A stretch of DNA of 64,000 nt from Citromicrobium sp. JLT1363 (GCF_000186705.1 NZ_AEUE01000003.1:248001-312000), one strand, 5' to 3'; shown: positions 42,965-52,501, counted from the stretch's first letter. A program made the numbers and translations. The notes: generated by a model not told the origin, from the sequence alone.

Positions 42965-44206
42965 ATGCGACCGGAACTAGGACTAACCCCCGATATCGAC
43001 AGGGAAATCGAGCTTCTGGCCGAGTCCGGTAAGCGGTTTGGCGAATGGCCCCGATCCATCAGGCAGTTGTGGCGGGCGGAGAAGCTCCATCGCCGTCGCC
43101 ACGAACTCGCTTTCCTGAACGCCATCGCTCTGGCGTGGAGCCTCGTGAGCCTGGCGCTGGACTATAGCGCCGGGCCGGAGGTTCTTGCCGCAGGTCTTCC
43201 CCTGCGCCTGGGCATCGTGGCCCCGCTCTATCTGCTGGCGATCGCGATGGCGTTGTATGGCGGGTGGTATGCCCAGCGCTGGACGTCCATCGCTGCCGTA
43301 TTGGCCTTCGTCTGGGTGGGCGGCTATCTTGGCATGCATGTCGCCCTCGAACAGCTGGCGGAATATGTAATGGCTTCCGGCCTGCTGCTGGCGATGGGCA
43401 TCGCGGTCCTTCCGATACGCGTGCCATGGCTGGCGCTGATGGCTGGGCTGACCGTCGCGGGCCTCTGGGCAATCTGGTTGATGATGCCGGGGCGCGGCCA
43501 GGAAGAGCTGGTCCTTATGGCTTTCGTCACCGTCACCACGTGCGTCAGCCTCCTCATCCCGGCGCGATCGGCGCGGATCAAGGACGAGCATTTCATCTAC
43601 GCCCTGCGCGCGCAGATAGCCTCGCGGGAGCTCATGTCGGCCAACGAGCAGCTGCGCGCCCTGTCCGATCACGATGACCTGACCGGTCTTCCCAACCGCC
43701 GAAATCTGGAGCGGGTGTTCGACGAAGCGTTCAGGACATCGGTGGCGGCCGGTACCGATCTTGCCGTCATCATGATCGATGTGGACCATTTCAAGCGGTT
43801 CAACGACACGTACGGGCATGTTGCCGGGGACCGGACCCTCGCACAGATTGCGCGGACCCTGGAACGCAGCATCTGCGGGCCGGGGCGAATGGTTGCGCGC
43901 TATGGCGGGGAAGAGTTCATCGCTGTCCTCGACGGGACGGAAGAGCAGTCGGCCTTGCGCATTGCGGACGGCGCCCGGCGTGCGATCGCGGATCGCCGGG
44001 TATCCGTGGGCGACCGACGACGTTCCTCGGTCACGGTCAGCATGGGGGTGACGCTGCGCAGGCGCGCGGACCGCTCGCCCCTTTCGATGATCGAGCGTGC
44101 CGATGCCGCGCTGTACGAAGCGAAGGAAGCCGGGCGGAACATCGTGCGGCTGGCGGGCCGCAGCGACGGCAAGCCGCCCCCCGCGATCCTTAAAGAGCAG
44201 GCCTGA
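42965..44206 (+). CDS. diguanylate cyclase with membrane sensor (second of a tandem pair)
   Basis: A 413-residue paralogue of the upstream gene. Both share the lead-in (WP..(I/L)R.LWR, RR.ELAF), LDYS.GP.VL, the QRWTSI segment and GYLGMH in the sensor, as well as DDLTGLPNRR, DVDHFK.FNDT and GGEEF in the catalytic domain. An RxxD site is again missing. The ATG at 42965 aligns with the start region of the first copy; upstream in-frame codons do not. It lies 126 bases after the first copy and in the same direction, indicating an old tandem duplication. Confidence 0.9.
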   Translation: MRPELGLTPDIDREIELLAESGKRFGEWPRSIRQLWRAEKLHRRRHELAFLNAIALAWSLVSLALDYSAGPEVLAAGLPLRLGIVAPLYLLAIAMALYGGWYAQRWTSIAAVLAFVWVGGYLGMHVALEQLAEYVMASGLLLAMGIAVLPIRVPWLALMAGLTVAGLWAIWLMMPGRGQEELVLMAFVTVTTCVSLLIPARSARIKDEHFIYALRAQIASRELMSANEQLRALSDHDDLTGLPNRRNLERVFDEAFRTSVAAGTDLAVIMIDVDHFKRFNDTYGHVAGDRTLAQIARTLERSICGPGRMVARYGGEEFIAVLDGTEEQSALRIADGARRAIADRRVSVGDRRRSSVTVSMGVTLRRRADRSPLSMIERADAALYEAKEAGRNIVRLAGRSDGKPPPAILKEQA

Positions 44207-44224
44207 AGCGCCCCGGCTGGGCGA

Positions 44225-45340
44225 TCAGTCCAGCTTCGTCACCCAGCCGTGCGGATCGGGTGCGGTCCCCATCTGGACGCCCACCAGCCTGTCGCGCAGC
44301 TTCTGCGTCAGCTGCCCGGTGCCGCCGGTGCCGATCGTGAACTTGCCATCGGGGCCGTTGACGCTGCCGACCGGGGTCACGACCGCAGCGGTGCCACAGG
44401 CGAAGGTTTCGATCAGGTCGCCCTTCTGCGCATCGGCATGCCACTGGTCGATCGAATAGGGCTCCTCGCGCACCTGCAGCCCTTCGTCGCGCAGCATCTG
44501 GATCAGGCTGTCGCGCGTGATGCCGGGCAGGATCGTGCCGGTGAGCGGCGGGGTGACCGCGCTGCCATCCGCGAACACGAAGAACAGGTTCATGCCGCCC
44601 AGTTCCTCGACCCATTTCTTCTCGATCGCGTCGAGGAAGACGGTCTGCTGGCAGCCATGCTTGGTACCCTCGGCCAGCGGCACGAGGCTGGCGGCGTAGT
44701 TGCCGCCCGCCTTCGCGGCGCCGGTGCCGCCGGGGGCCGCGCGCGTGTGATCGCGGCTGACCCAGACATCGACCGGTTTTACGCCCGACTTGAAGTAGCT
44801 GCCCACCGGGCTGGCGATCAGACAGTAGAGGTATTCACGCGCCGGGCGCACGCCCAGGAAAGCCTCGGTGGCGAACATGAAAGGCCGCAGGTACAGCGAT
44901 CCGCCTTCGACCGTGGGCATCCAGGCGCGATCCTTGGCGACCAGCTGCCGGATGCTCTCCATGAACAGCTCTTCGGGCAGTTCGGGCATGGCCATGCGCC
45001 GTGCGCTGGCGTTGAGGCGGCGGGCGTTCTGTTCGGGCCGGAACAGTGCGACCGTGCCATCGTCCCAGCGATAGGCTTTCATGCCTTCGAAGATTTCCTG
45101 CGCGTAGTGGAGCACCGCCGCTGCGGGATCTAGCGGGATGGGCTCGCGCGGGCACAGCTTCGCATCGTGCCAGCCATTCTCGCCACGTTCCACGCGGTCC
45201 GCATCGAAGCGGATCGTCACCATGTGATCTGTGAAGAGCGACCCGAAGCCGGGGTCCGCCAGCGCCTGCTCGCGCGTTTCGGACGGCACCGGGGCGGGGT
45301 GCGGCAGTTGGGCGAAATCGATTATCGGCGTGTCGGCCAT
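44225..45340 (-). CDS. ilvE: branched-chain amino acid aminotransferase
   Basis: A 371-residue PLP fold-type IV enzyme of the larger (BCAT type II) group. Motifs are HYAQEIFEGMKAYRWDDG, LYLRPFMFATEAFLGV, AKAGGNYAASL carrying the PLP lysine, and ETFACGTAAVVTPVG. It transfers the amino group in the last step of Leu, Ile and Val synthesis. AAGGAG lies 11 bases before the ATG at 45340. Confidence 0.93.
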   Translation of the reverse strand: MADTPIIDFAQLPHPAPVPSETREQALADPGFGSLFTDHMVTIRFDADRVERGENGWHDAKLCPREPIPLDPAAAVLHYAQEIFEGMKAYRWDDGTVALFRPEQNARRLNASARRMAMPELPEELFMESIRQLVAKDRAWMPTVEGGSLYLRPFMFATEAFLGVRPAREYLYCLIASPVGSYFKSGVKPVDVWVSRDHTRAAPGGTGAAKAGGNYAASLVPLAEGTKHGCQQTVFLDAIEKKWVEELGGMNLFFVFADGSAVTPPLTGTILPGITRDSLIQMLRDEGLQVREEPYSIDQWHADAQKGDLIETFACGTAAVVTPVGSVNGPDGKFTIGTGGTGQLTQKLRDRLVGVQMGTAPDPHGWVTKLD

Positions 45341-45504
45341 AGAGCAGTTATCTCCTTGGCCGAGGCGGTTATGCGCGCGCGCCGCGCGGGGCAAGACCTT
45401 GTATGAAAAATTTCACAATCCGCCGCAAAACTATTCATAAGTTACGCGAGGCGCGCCGGCCAGGCCCGTATCGGCAACCCGAAAGCCGGCCCGCGCATTG
45501 CGGT

Positions 45505-45972
45505 TCAGCAGGCGTCGATCCTCATGGAGGTGATCCGCGTGCCCGTACGGTCGACCCAGCGATAGAAGTAGGCCCCGCCAAGCGCGATCGTCTGGCTCAT
45601 CGCAGGATCGTTGCACGCGTTCTGCCTGGTTGCGGCCTCCAGCGAGTCGATATTGTCCTGCCTGACGTCCGCCATGCTTACGTCGAGCACATAGGTATAG
45701 TTGTATGTCGGGCCATTGGAGGAAACCGAGACCAGCGTGGTGATCGGATCGACCTTCCTGGGCAACTGGGCGTCCATCTGCGCTGCGGTGTTGGCAAACA
45801 CGCAGGCGATGATCTCCTTCCACTGCGCATCGCTGAGAGTATTGCTCTCCACTGCTTCGCCGTAAGGCGCGACGCAGTCCGACGTGGCCGCTTCGACATC
45901 GGTATCGAAATCGACCTGAGGGCTGTTCGCCTGCAGCAGCAGCGCCAGCGCCGGACCGATCGGTATCGCCAT
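45505..45972 (-). CDS. hypothetical, possibly exported protein
   Basis: A 155-residue acidic protein with a short hydrophobic N terminus (AIPIGPALALLLQA) that could be a signal peptide, and four cysteines that may form disulfides. The C-terminal half (YNYTYVLDVS, TIALGGAYFYRWVDRTGTRI) looks like beta strands. GGAG lies about 10 bases before the ATG. No family was recognised. Its 450-base upstream region is unusual (two hairpins and a short frame). Confidence 0.5.
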   Translation of the reverse strand: MAIPIGPALALLLQANSPQVDFDTDVEAATSDCVAPYGEAVESNTLSDAQWKEIIACVFANTAAQMDAQLPRKVDPITTLVSVSSNGPTYNYTYVLDVSMADVRQDNIDSLEAATRQNACNDPAMSQTIALGGAYFYRWVDRTGTRITSMRIDAC

Positions 45973-46028
45973 GTGTCACGCTCCGACTTGACTGATGGCA
46001 GGCACACTATCGCCCGGTCCCAAAATGT

Positions 46029-46063
46029 GAAGGGCAGCACTGCCCGTCGGAGTGCTGCCCTTC
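46029..46063. terminator. 13-base perfect hairpin upstream of a leftward gene
   Basis: Arms GAAGGGCAGCACT (46029-46041) and AGTGCTGCCCTTC (46051-46063) pair perfectly around a 9-base loop. On the minus strand a weak T-run (CACATTTT) follows, so it could be an attenuator before the gene starting at 45972. Confidence 0.55.
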
Positions 46064-46101
46064 GCATGGTCAGCGGCCAGGAAGTGCCGCTCACGAAGCC
46101 T

Positions 46102-46126
46102 CTATCGGTATGCGACCTACCGATAG
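46102..46126. repeat. 9-base perfect inverted repeat at the end of the short frame
   Basis: Arms CTATCGGTA (46102-46110) and TACCGATAG (46118-46126) enclose a 7-base loop. The stop codon of the short leftward frame falls inside it, as in leader-peptide arrangements; it could also be an operator dyad. Confidence 0.55.
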
Positions 46127-46173
46127 TGCCTCGCGCGGAAACTTGCCGACCTCTCTGCTGAACCATGAGACAT
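46117..46173 (-). CDS. possible 18-codon leader peptide with an optimal ribosome-binding site
   Basis: A leftward frame MSHGSAERSASFRARHYR starts at 46173, 4 bases after AAAGGAGGTGATCC, a near-perfect complement of the 16S rRNA 3' end. The peptide is rich in Arg and Ser. The stop lies in a hairpin, and a second hairpin and a gene follow. The ribosome-binding site is far better than those of the real genes around it, which is why I list such a short frame. Confidence 0.35.
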   Translation of the reverse strand: MSHGSAERSASFRARHYR

Positions 46174-46422
46174 CGGATCACCTCCTTTCGCGCTTGTAAG
46201 CCAAGACCCGCACCGTATCACCGGGGGCCGAGAAGCGTCGTGCACCGCCGCTCTCAGGTTCCTTTTTGAGTCACCTGATTCGACAGCACAAGCCTTGTAA
46301 ATATCTTTTTCCCCGTCATACTTGTGCGCTCGCAAAAAGAGTGCCGACATGCAGGGCCAGGGCGCCCGATCGGTACGGCCACCACCTTCCGAAAATCAGG
46401 TTTTTCAGGCGCATTCGCAGCG

Positions 46423-46986
46423 CTAGCGGCAGTCCTCGATCACGCGCGTCACCTCGGCCCAGGCGGGTATGTAGAGGCCGGGCTCACCCTCGACCTCCAG
46501 CGCGAAGCGCCCGCGCGTTATCGCCATCGCATCGAGCAGCGGATCGCGTGCGTCGAGCACGACACCCACCAGCGGCTGCGCGCTCGCAATCGGGGTTGCG
46601 ACAAGATCGCGCGCGGTGGTTTCGGCACTGATGCGCATCGCCGTGGTGGTTCGCCGGGCGGTCGAAGTAATGCGGCCGATCCCCACCTGCCGCGACCGCG
46701 CGTCGCAGCGGATGATCATCAGCGGCGCACCGGGGGTGCCGAAGAAGGCGCGGCTTTCATTGCCATCCTGCGAATAGGTCCAGGTCCCGGCGGTCTGCGG
46801 GCGGTCGATCCAGTTGGTGGCCGGCGGCAGCGTGGTCTGCGGCGGCGGGGGCGCCTGCGTGGCGACGGGCGCTGGCGCCGGGGCGGGTGCAGGCGGGGGC
46901 GGCTCCGGCGTCTGGCAGCATGTCACCATGAGGAGCGAGACGGCGAGGGCCGCCTTGGCGGGGCTGTTGGCGCGAAAATCGAACAT
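46423..46986 (-). CDS. hypothetical exported protein with Pro-rich linker
   Basis: A 187-residue protein. A hydrophobic N terminus (AALAVSLLMVTCC) suggests a signal peptide, possibly a lipoprotein although VTCC is not a canonical lipobox. A Pro/Ala linker (about residues 28-56) precedes a beta-rich domain (WTYSQDGNESRAFFGTPGAPLMIIRCDARSR) and a final disulfide-type cysteine. Such envelope proteins of unknown function are common in Sphingomonadales. It diverges from tlyA. Confidence 0.6.
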   Translation of the reverse strand: MFDFRANSPAKAALAVSLLMVTCCQTPEPPPPAPAPAPAPVATQAPPPPQTTLPPATNWIDRPQTAGTWTYSQDGNESRAFFGTPGAPLMIIRCDARSRQVGIGRITSTARRTTTAMRISAETTARDLVATPIASAQPLVGVVLDARDPLLDAMAITRGRFALEVEGEPGLYIPAWAEVTRVIEDCR

Positions 46987-47115
46987 GCATGATTAATGCG
47001 CCCGCGCGCCCTCCGGGTCCATGCTTTTGTCGCAAGGACGATGCGCGGGCTTGCCGCCCCCCGGAAATCCGCCGGGTGGGTTCACGCCGCCGCGCGTTGG
47101 TATATTGGTCGCGCT

Positions 47116-47853
<738 letters not shown>

Positions 47854-47959
47854 GAATAGGTGCGGCCGGCGTGCCAATTCGGTATAGTGTCTGCAACCTT
47901 GCTTGCCGGGCGGGAACGCGGCATTCAGGGAGAGTCGCAGAGTTTCCCTTGGAGGATCA

Positions 47960-48514
47960 ATGACCACGCTGGCCTCTCGCGCACAGCTGCGCGCTAGCTT
48001 CATTCGCTGGGCGCTTTTCACCGTTCCCGCTGTCGTCCTGCTCGGCTTCCTGTCGGGCCAACTGGCAGGCTCGGGCGCGGGAGACCCGTGGTTCGCCGCC
48101 CTGCAGAAGCCCGATTTCTACCCCGATCCCGGTCTTTTCCCGGTGGTCTGGACGATTCTTTACGTGATGATGGGGCTCGCCTTCGCGATGGTCTGTGCGG
48201 CGTGGGGGGCGAAAGGGCGCGGGCTGGCGATCGTGGCCTTCGTAATCCAGTTCGCCATGAACCTCGCCTGGAGCCCGCTGTTCTTCGGCCAGCACGAGAT
48301 CACCTATGCCTTCTATCTCATCTGCGCGCTCAACATCGTGCTGCTGATAACCATCGTGCTGTTCTTCCGCGTTCGCAAACTGGCTGCGGCATTGCTGGTC
48401 CCCTATCTGGCGTGGACGATCTTTGCGTCCTTCCTCAATTACGAGATCCTCCAGCTCAATCCCGATGCGGACGGGGCGGACACCACGGGAGCGGTCCAGC
48501 GGATCGAGGTTTGA
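47960..48514 (+). CDS. tspO: TspO/MBR family membrane protein
   Basis: A 184-residue protein with five membrane segments and family motifs WFAALQKPDFYPDPGLFPVVWTILY, NLAWSPLFFGQ, and PYLAWTIFASFLNYEI. TspO binds porphyrins and takes part in stress and tetrapyrrole control in alphaproteobacteria. The ATG at 47960 has GGAGG 4 bases upstream. Confidence 0.92.
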   Translation: MTTLASRAQLRASFIRWALFTVPAVVLLGFLSGQLAGSGAGDPWFAALQKPDFYPDPGLFPVVWTILYVMMGLAFAMVCAAWGAKGRGLAIVAFVIQFAMNLAWSPLFFGQHEITYAFYLICALNIVLLITIVLFFRVRKLAAALLVPYLAWTIFASFLNYEILQLNPDADGADTTGAVQRIEV

Positions 48515-48567
48515 TCGGGCAAGGCAGGCTCTGGACAAACACGGGGCCTGGCGCCATCTATCCTGCC

Positions 48568-48813
48568 ATGCAGAGCCAGAACCCCATGATCGCCGATTTC
48601 GTGAAGCTGGTGAACGGTGCCGCGGGCACCTTCGCCGGGATGACGCGCGAGGCGCAGGAAAGCGCGCGCGAGCGGATCAGGGAAACCGTCGGCGGGCTGG
48701 ACTTCGTCAGCCGCGAGGAATTCGAGGCGGTGAAGGAAATGGCCGCCAAGGCCCGCGCCGAGAACGAGGCGCTCTCCGCACGGCTCGACGCGCTGGAAGC
48801 GAAGAAGAAGTAG
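48568..48813 (+). CDS. ubiK: UbiK/BMFP-type accessory protein
   Basis: An 81-residue protein with a helical, amphipathic first half (DFVKLVNGAAGTFAGMTREAQESARERI) and a C-terminal coiled coil (ENEALSARLDALEAKKK), the BMFP (DUF526) pattern. UbiK helps ubiquinone synthesis under aerobic conditions with UbiJ; BMFP proteins are also membrane fusogens in vitro. It follows tspO in the same direction. Confidence 0.75.
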   Translation: MQSQNPMIADFVKLVNGAAGTFAGMTREAQESARERIRETVGGLDFVSREEFEAVKEMAAKARAENEALSARLDALEAKKK

Positions 48814-48858
48814 CTTCCTCAGGCGCCGTTCTGGCGCTGGCACGATAAACCTTCCGTC

Positions 48859-48991
48859 GCCCCTGCAAAGGCAGGGGCCCGGCCGCCTCCTCGACAGGCA
48901 CAATCTCGCCATACCATCCCACACCCGCTAGGCGGGGCTGCATGCTCGCCTCAATCCTAATTGCAGCCCTCATCCGGGCCCCTGCCTTCGC
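48859..48991. repeat. pair of inverted REP-like units
   Basis: GCCCCTGC-AAAG-GCAGGGGC (48859-48878) is a perfect hairpin. The 18 bases at 48865-48882 recur inverted at 48974-48991 with one mismatch, enclosing about 90 bases. It lies between ubiK and recO and looks like a paired repetitive extragenic palindrome. Confidence 0.65.
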
Positions 48992-49010
48992 AAGGGCGGC
49001 GGGATAACCC

Positions 49011-49607
49011 ATGCAACTGAAGGCCCCCGCCATCGTCCTTGCCGCGCGCGCGCACGGCGAAAATGCGGTGATCCTGCGCATGCTGACGCAGGAAGCGGGG
49101 CTGGTTGCGGCCTATGTCGCGGGCGGGCAGGGGCGGCGGCTGCGCCCGGTGGTGATCCCGGGCAACGCGATCGAGGCGGATATCCGTGCGCGCTCTGCCA
49201 GCCAGCTGCCCTTCGGCAAGGTGGAACTGGTGACCAGCCGCGCGCCGTGGCTGAACGAGCCTTTGCCCGCCGCCGCGATCCTGTGGGTCACCGCACTCAC
49301 CGCCACCGCGCTGCCAGAGCGCAATCCCTATCCAAGCCTCTACGATGCGCTGGGCGGGCTGCTCGACGCGATCTGCCATGCGCCTGCCGCGCGCGGCTGG
49401 GCGCCGGCGCTGCTATCCTACGAGGCGCTGGTGCTGCGCGAACTGGGCTATGGCGGCATGAAGCCGGAGGCGGGCGACCTGCCGCAGACGCTGGAAGCGC
49501 TGCGCAAGCTTGCCCCTGCGCTGGAGCGCTACCTGCTTGCCGACCGGCATGGCGATGCTATGTCCGCGCGCGGCCGGCTGCTGGAGCGGCTGGCCAGAAT
49601 TGCCTGA
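49011..49607 (+). CDS. recO: DNA repair protein RecO
   Basis: A 198-residue RecO. The N-terminal OB-fold start LKAPAIVLAARAHGENAVILRMLTQEAGL with VAGGQGRR, and the helical part YEALVLRELGYGG are conserved. It is shorter than E. coli RecO and shows no zinc-finger cysteines at the C terminus, which is the case in several alphaproteobacteria. It anneals DNA and loads RecA with RecR. Confidence 0.88.
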   Translation: MQLKAPAIVLAARAHGENAVILRMLTQEAGLVAAYVAGGQGRRLRPVVIPGNAIEADIRARSASQLPFGKVELVTSRAPWLNEPLPAAAILWVTALTATALPERNPYPSLYDALGGLLDAICHAPAARGWAPALLSYEALVLRELGYGGMKPEAGDLPQTLEALRKLAPALERYLLADRHGDAMSARGRLLERLARIA

Positions 49608-49616
49608 GGGGGAGCA

Positions 49617-50699
49617 GTGCCGGAAATCGCGGTCATCCTGCCCACGCTTGACGAGCGTGAGAACCTTTCCCCCATGGTCGAACGGCTGACAGCGGCGCTG
49701 GACGGCATCGACTGGGAAGCGATCATCGTCGACGACGACAGCAGCGATGGCACTGCGGACGAAGCGCGCAGGCTCGCCCGTGCAAACCCGAGGGTGCGCG
49801 TGTTGCAGCGGATCGGGCGGCGCGGCCTCGCCTCGGCGGTGATCGAGGGCGCCTGCGCCACCGCCGCACCTGTGGTCGCGGTGATGGACGCCGACCACCA
49901 GCACGACCCCGCGCTGATCCCGCAGATGCTGGAGCGGCTGGCGCATGCGGATCTCGTCGTGGGCTCGCGCTTTATCGAGGGCGGTGATGCCGATGGGCTG
50001 GCCAGCGTGCGCCGCGAAAAGAGCTCGCGCCTCGCCAACCGGCTGGCCCGTGCGCTGACCGGGGTCGAACTGTCCGACCCGATGAGCGGATTTTTCATGG
50101 TCGAGACGGCGCGCGTGCGCGCGCTCGCCCCGCGCCTGTCGGGGATCGGTTTCAAGGTGCTGCTCGACATTCTGTCGGTCTCGCCCCGGCAGCTGCGCGT
50201 GGCCGAGGTGCCGATGCATTTCGGGGAAAGGCGCAGCGGTGAAAGCAAGCTCGACCGGGCGGTCGCGTTCGAATTCCTCGTCGGGCTGTACGAGAGGTAT
50301 TTCGGCCGGATCGTGCCCACGCGCTTCGCGCTGTTCGGCACGGTCGGCGGGGCCGGCGTGCTGGTCCACATGGCAGTGCTGGCGCTGCTTTATCCGGGCA
50401 CGACCGCAACCTTCTGGAAGGCGCAAGCCATCGCGACCTTCGCCGCGATGACGTTCAATTTCTGGCTCAACAACTGGCTGACCTACCGCGACAAGCGTCT
50501 GCGCACGGTGCCCGCGTGGGTGCGCGGCTGGGCGGTGTTCTGCGCGGCCTGCGCGGTGGGTGCGCTGGCCAACGTGGCGCTGGCGAGCTTCCTGCAGATG
50601 CGTGGGTTGGGCTGGGTGCTGGCCGCGCTGGCGGGCATCGTGGTGGGCGCGGTGTGGAATTACGCGCTGTCGAACCGGTTTGTCTGGGGGAGGGTCTAG
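49617..50699 (+). CDS. GT2 glycosyltransferase fused to a GtrA membrane domain
   Basis: A 360-residue fusion. Residues 1-220 are a polyprenol-phosphate mannose/glucose synthase-like GT2 domain (VILPTLDERENLSPM, DDDSSDGTADEA, VMDADHQHDP, DPMSGFFMVE); residues 235-355 are a four-helix GtrA domain (FALFGTVGGAGVLVHM, FNFWLNNWLTYRDK). Such enzymes load a sugar onto a polyprenol phosphate and flip it. The GTG start has GGGGGAG upstream. The convergent PMT-type gene next to it is a plausible user of the lipid-linked sugar. Confidence 0.9.
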   Translation: MPEIAVILPTLDERENLSPMVERLTAALDGIDWEAIIVDDDSSDGTADEARRLARANPRVRVLQRIGRRGLASAVIEGACATAAPVVAVMDADHQHDPALIPQMLERLAHADLVVGSRFIEGGDADGLASVRREKSSRLANRLARALTGVELSDPMSGFFMVETARVRALAPRLSGIGFKVLLDILSVSPRQLRVAEVPMHFGERRSGESKLDRAVAFEFLVGLYERYFGRIVPTRFALFGTVGGAGVLVHMAVLALLYPGTTATFWKAQAIATFAAMTFNFWLNNWLTYRDKRLRTVPAWVRGWAVFCAACAVGALANVALASFLQMRGLGWVLAALAGIVVGAVWNYALSNRFVWGRV

Positions 50700-50721
50700 C
50701 GGCTTTTTCGCTCCCCGCGAC

Positions 50722-52017
50722 CTACCGCCATTCCCCGCGCCACATCCATGTGGAATAGGCCTGCTCTCCGCTCAGCTCGGCGGCGCTCAGGATCGGGTAG
50801 AACCAGGCGAACACCGCAAGGCTTGCCGCCAGAACCAGCCAATAGGCCCAGCCGAAGCCGCGCGCCTTCAGCCACGCGATCATCAGCGCGAGCCCCGCCA
50901 GCAGGAAGCAGCTGGGCAGGAAATAGTGGTAGTAGAACTGGATCGGCTTGGCCGCGATGATCCAGAAGCCGATGCTGGCCGCGTAGAGGATCGCCACCGC
51001 GCCCGCATCCACCCGGCGCTGCAATAGGGCGGCGAGCGCGCACCACGCCACGCCCGCCAGCCCCAGCAGCATGGTCAGCGGATTGCCGATCAGCATCACG
51101 CCGCGCTGCGCGCCGTCCGTCACCTCGTACAGATACCAGATCGCGCGGGTGTTCAGCACCCACTGGCTCCATGTCGACTGGTAGGGGTGCGATTGCTTCA
51201 CGCTCTGCTGCAGTTCGAGCATGTGCCGGTGCGCGCCGATCAGGTCCATGCCCGCAAAAGGCCCGTTCTCGACCTGGAACGCGGGCCAGAAGGTCGTCGC
51301 GTAGACCGCCAGCGGCAGCACGCCGAGCCACAGCGCCGCCTCGATGGGCCCGACACCGCGCACCGGCGCAGCGTCTGTCTCGGTCCGAAGGTCCGCCGGG
51401 CCGACCGCATGTACGCGCAGCGCCAGAAAGCCGAGGCCCAGCAGCGGGGCGAGCGGGGCGGCGTTCCACTTCGAGGCAATCGCGCAGCCCAGCGCGATTC
51501 CCGACAGGGCGAGCAAGGCCCGGGCGCGCACGGGCTGGCCTGCCCGGCACGCGGCGGCGAAGAACCACAGCGCGGTCAGGAAGAACGCCACCATGAAGAT
51601 GTCGAGCATGGCGATCTGCGCGTGGACGAACAGCATGAAGCCGCTCGCCAGCAAAAGCCCGTAGGCGAGCACCGCATCGCGGCTGAGGCTTGCGTGCCAC
51701 AACGCGCGCATCCCCGCGAACAGCGCCAGCGCGCCCGCCAGCGCGGAAAAGATGCGCCAGCCCCACGGATCGTCGCCCAGCAGCGCAATGCCAGCTGCGA
51801 TGATCTCCTTGCCCAGCGGCGGATGCTCGGGGTTGCGATAGTCGAACCCGGTCAGCAGCTCGCGCGCGGCGGGCAGGTAGTGGATCTCGTCGAAGAACGG
51901 CCCGCTCGGCAGCCACAGCCGCCAAAGGCACAGCAGGAAAAAGCCGAGCGTCAGGGCGAGGCAGGCCAGCAGGGGATCGTCGCTTGCAGGAACGCGGGTC
52001 GCGTGCGCTCGGGTCAT
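50722..52017 (-). CDS. PMT-family (GT39-like) membrane glycosyltransferase
   Basis: A 431-residue multi-pass membrane protein with about ten helices. The first loop has FFDEIHYLPAARELLTG and NPEHPPLGKEIIA, the acidic and HPP motif typical of dolichyl-phosphate-mannose protein mannosyltransferases, and later KWNAAP and YYHYFLPSCF. It transfers a sugar from a polyprenol phosphate to protein or another acceptor in the periplasm. The ATG at 52017 was used; an in-frame TTG at 52056 would add 13 residues. Confidence 0.85.
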   Translation of the reverse strand: MTRAHATRVPASDDPLLACLALTLGFFLLCLWRLWLPSGPFFDEIHYLPAARELLTGFDYRNPEHPPLGKEIIAAGIALLGDDPWGWRIFSALAGALALFAGMRALWHASLSRDAVLAYGLLLASGFMLFVHAQIAMLDIFMVAFFLTALWFFAAACRAGQPVRARALLALSGIALGCAIASKWNAAPLAPLLGLGFLALRVHAVGPADLRTETDAAPVRGVGPIEAALWLGVLPLAVYATTFWPAFQVENGPFAGMDLIGAHRHMLELQQSVKQSHPYQSTWSQWVLNTRAIWYLYEVTDGAQRGVMLIGNPLTMLLGLAGVAWCALAALLQRRVDAGAVAILYAASIGFWIIAAKPIQFYYHYFLPSCFLLAGLALMIAWLKARGFGWAYWLVLAASLAVFAWFYPILSAAELSGEQAYSTWMWRGEWR

Positions 52018-52108
52018 TGCGCCGGCAGCGATACGGGCGAGGGGCGATGGCGACAAGCGGGCGGATCACGAAGCCGCGCACCCGTGGCCGAAGCGCAACG
52101 CGCGCGGG

Positions 52109-52501
52109 TCAGGCGGCAGCCTGTGCCCTGCGTTCGAGCCAGAACAGCCGCGCCACCATCGCCAGCAGGCCGATGCTGGCGGTGCAGCCGACCAGCAGCG
52201 TCCATGGCAGCAGGTTCATGCCCGCCGCCCGCGCGCGCGGCGCGATGAAGAACAGCGCCAGGACCGCGCACATGATCAGGTCGATCCACACCTGCAGCCC
52301 GGTGAGGTTGGCGGTGTGGTTCGTGAAGAAACCGACCACCCCCTCGCTGGCGATCTGCACCGCGGTGTAGGCGGCAAACGCGCCGCACAGCAGTGCGGCG
52401 AGCGCGGCATTGCCGGTCTCGCGCTTGGCGGCGAGGATGGTAAGAAGGCCGAAGCCCCCACCGGCAAGGCTTGCAATCCAGACGATTTCTAGCGTGGTCA
52501 C
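52109..52501 (-). CDS. small four-helix membrane protein under TetR control
   Basis: A 130-residue protein with four hydrophobic segments (about residues 5-25, 33-52, 67-90 and 100-125). The start is a GTG at 52501 with GGAG 8 bases upstream; a GTG at 52525 would place the start inside an operator. It diverges from the tetR gene, and two palindromic operators lie between, so it is very probably the regulator's target. Function is not recognised. Confidence 0.7.
   Translation of the reverse strand: MTTLEIVWIASLAGGGFGLLTILAAKRETGNAALAALLCGAFAAYTAVQIASEGVVGFFTNHTANLTGLQVWIDLIMCAVLALFFIAPRARAAGMNLLPWTLLVGCTASIGLLAMVARLFWLERRAQAAA

Larger units (their letters stand above)
45973..46422. other. 450-base region with two hairpins and one short frame, otherwise no gene seen
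   Basis: The region holds the inverted repeats at 46029-46063 and 46102-46126 and a possible 18-codon frame at 46117-46173, all placed like a leader of the leftward gene ending at 45505. From 46190 to 46422 I see no further gene; a longer minus frame extends the 18-codon one upstream but looks unlike a protein. Confidence 0.5.

Noticed and set aside
46174-46190. Plus-strand GGATCACCTCCTTTC, identical to the 3' end of 16S rRNA
   Set aside because: No other 16S sequence surrounds it. It is simply the complement of an ideal ribosome-binding site on the minus strand.
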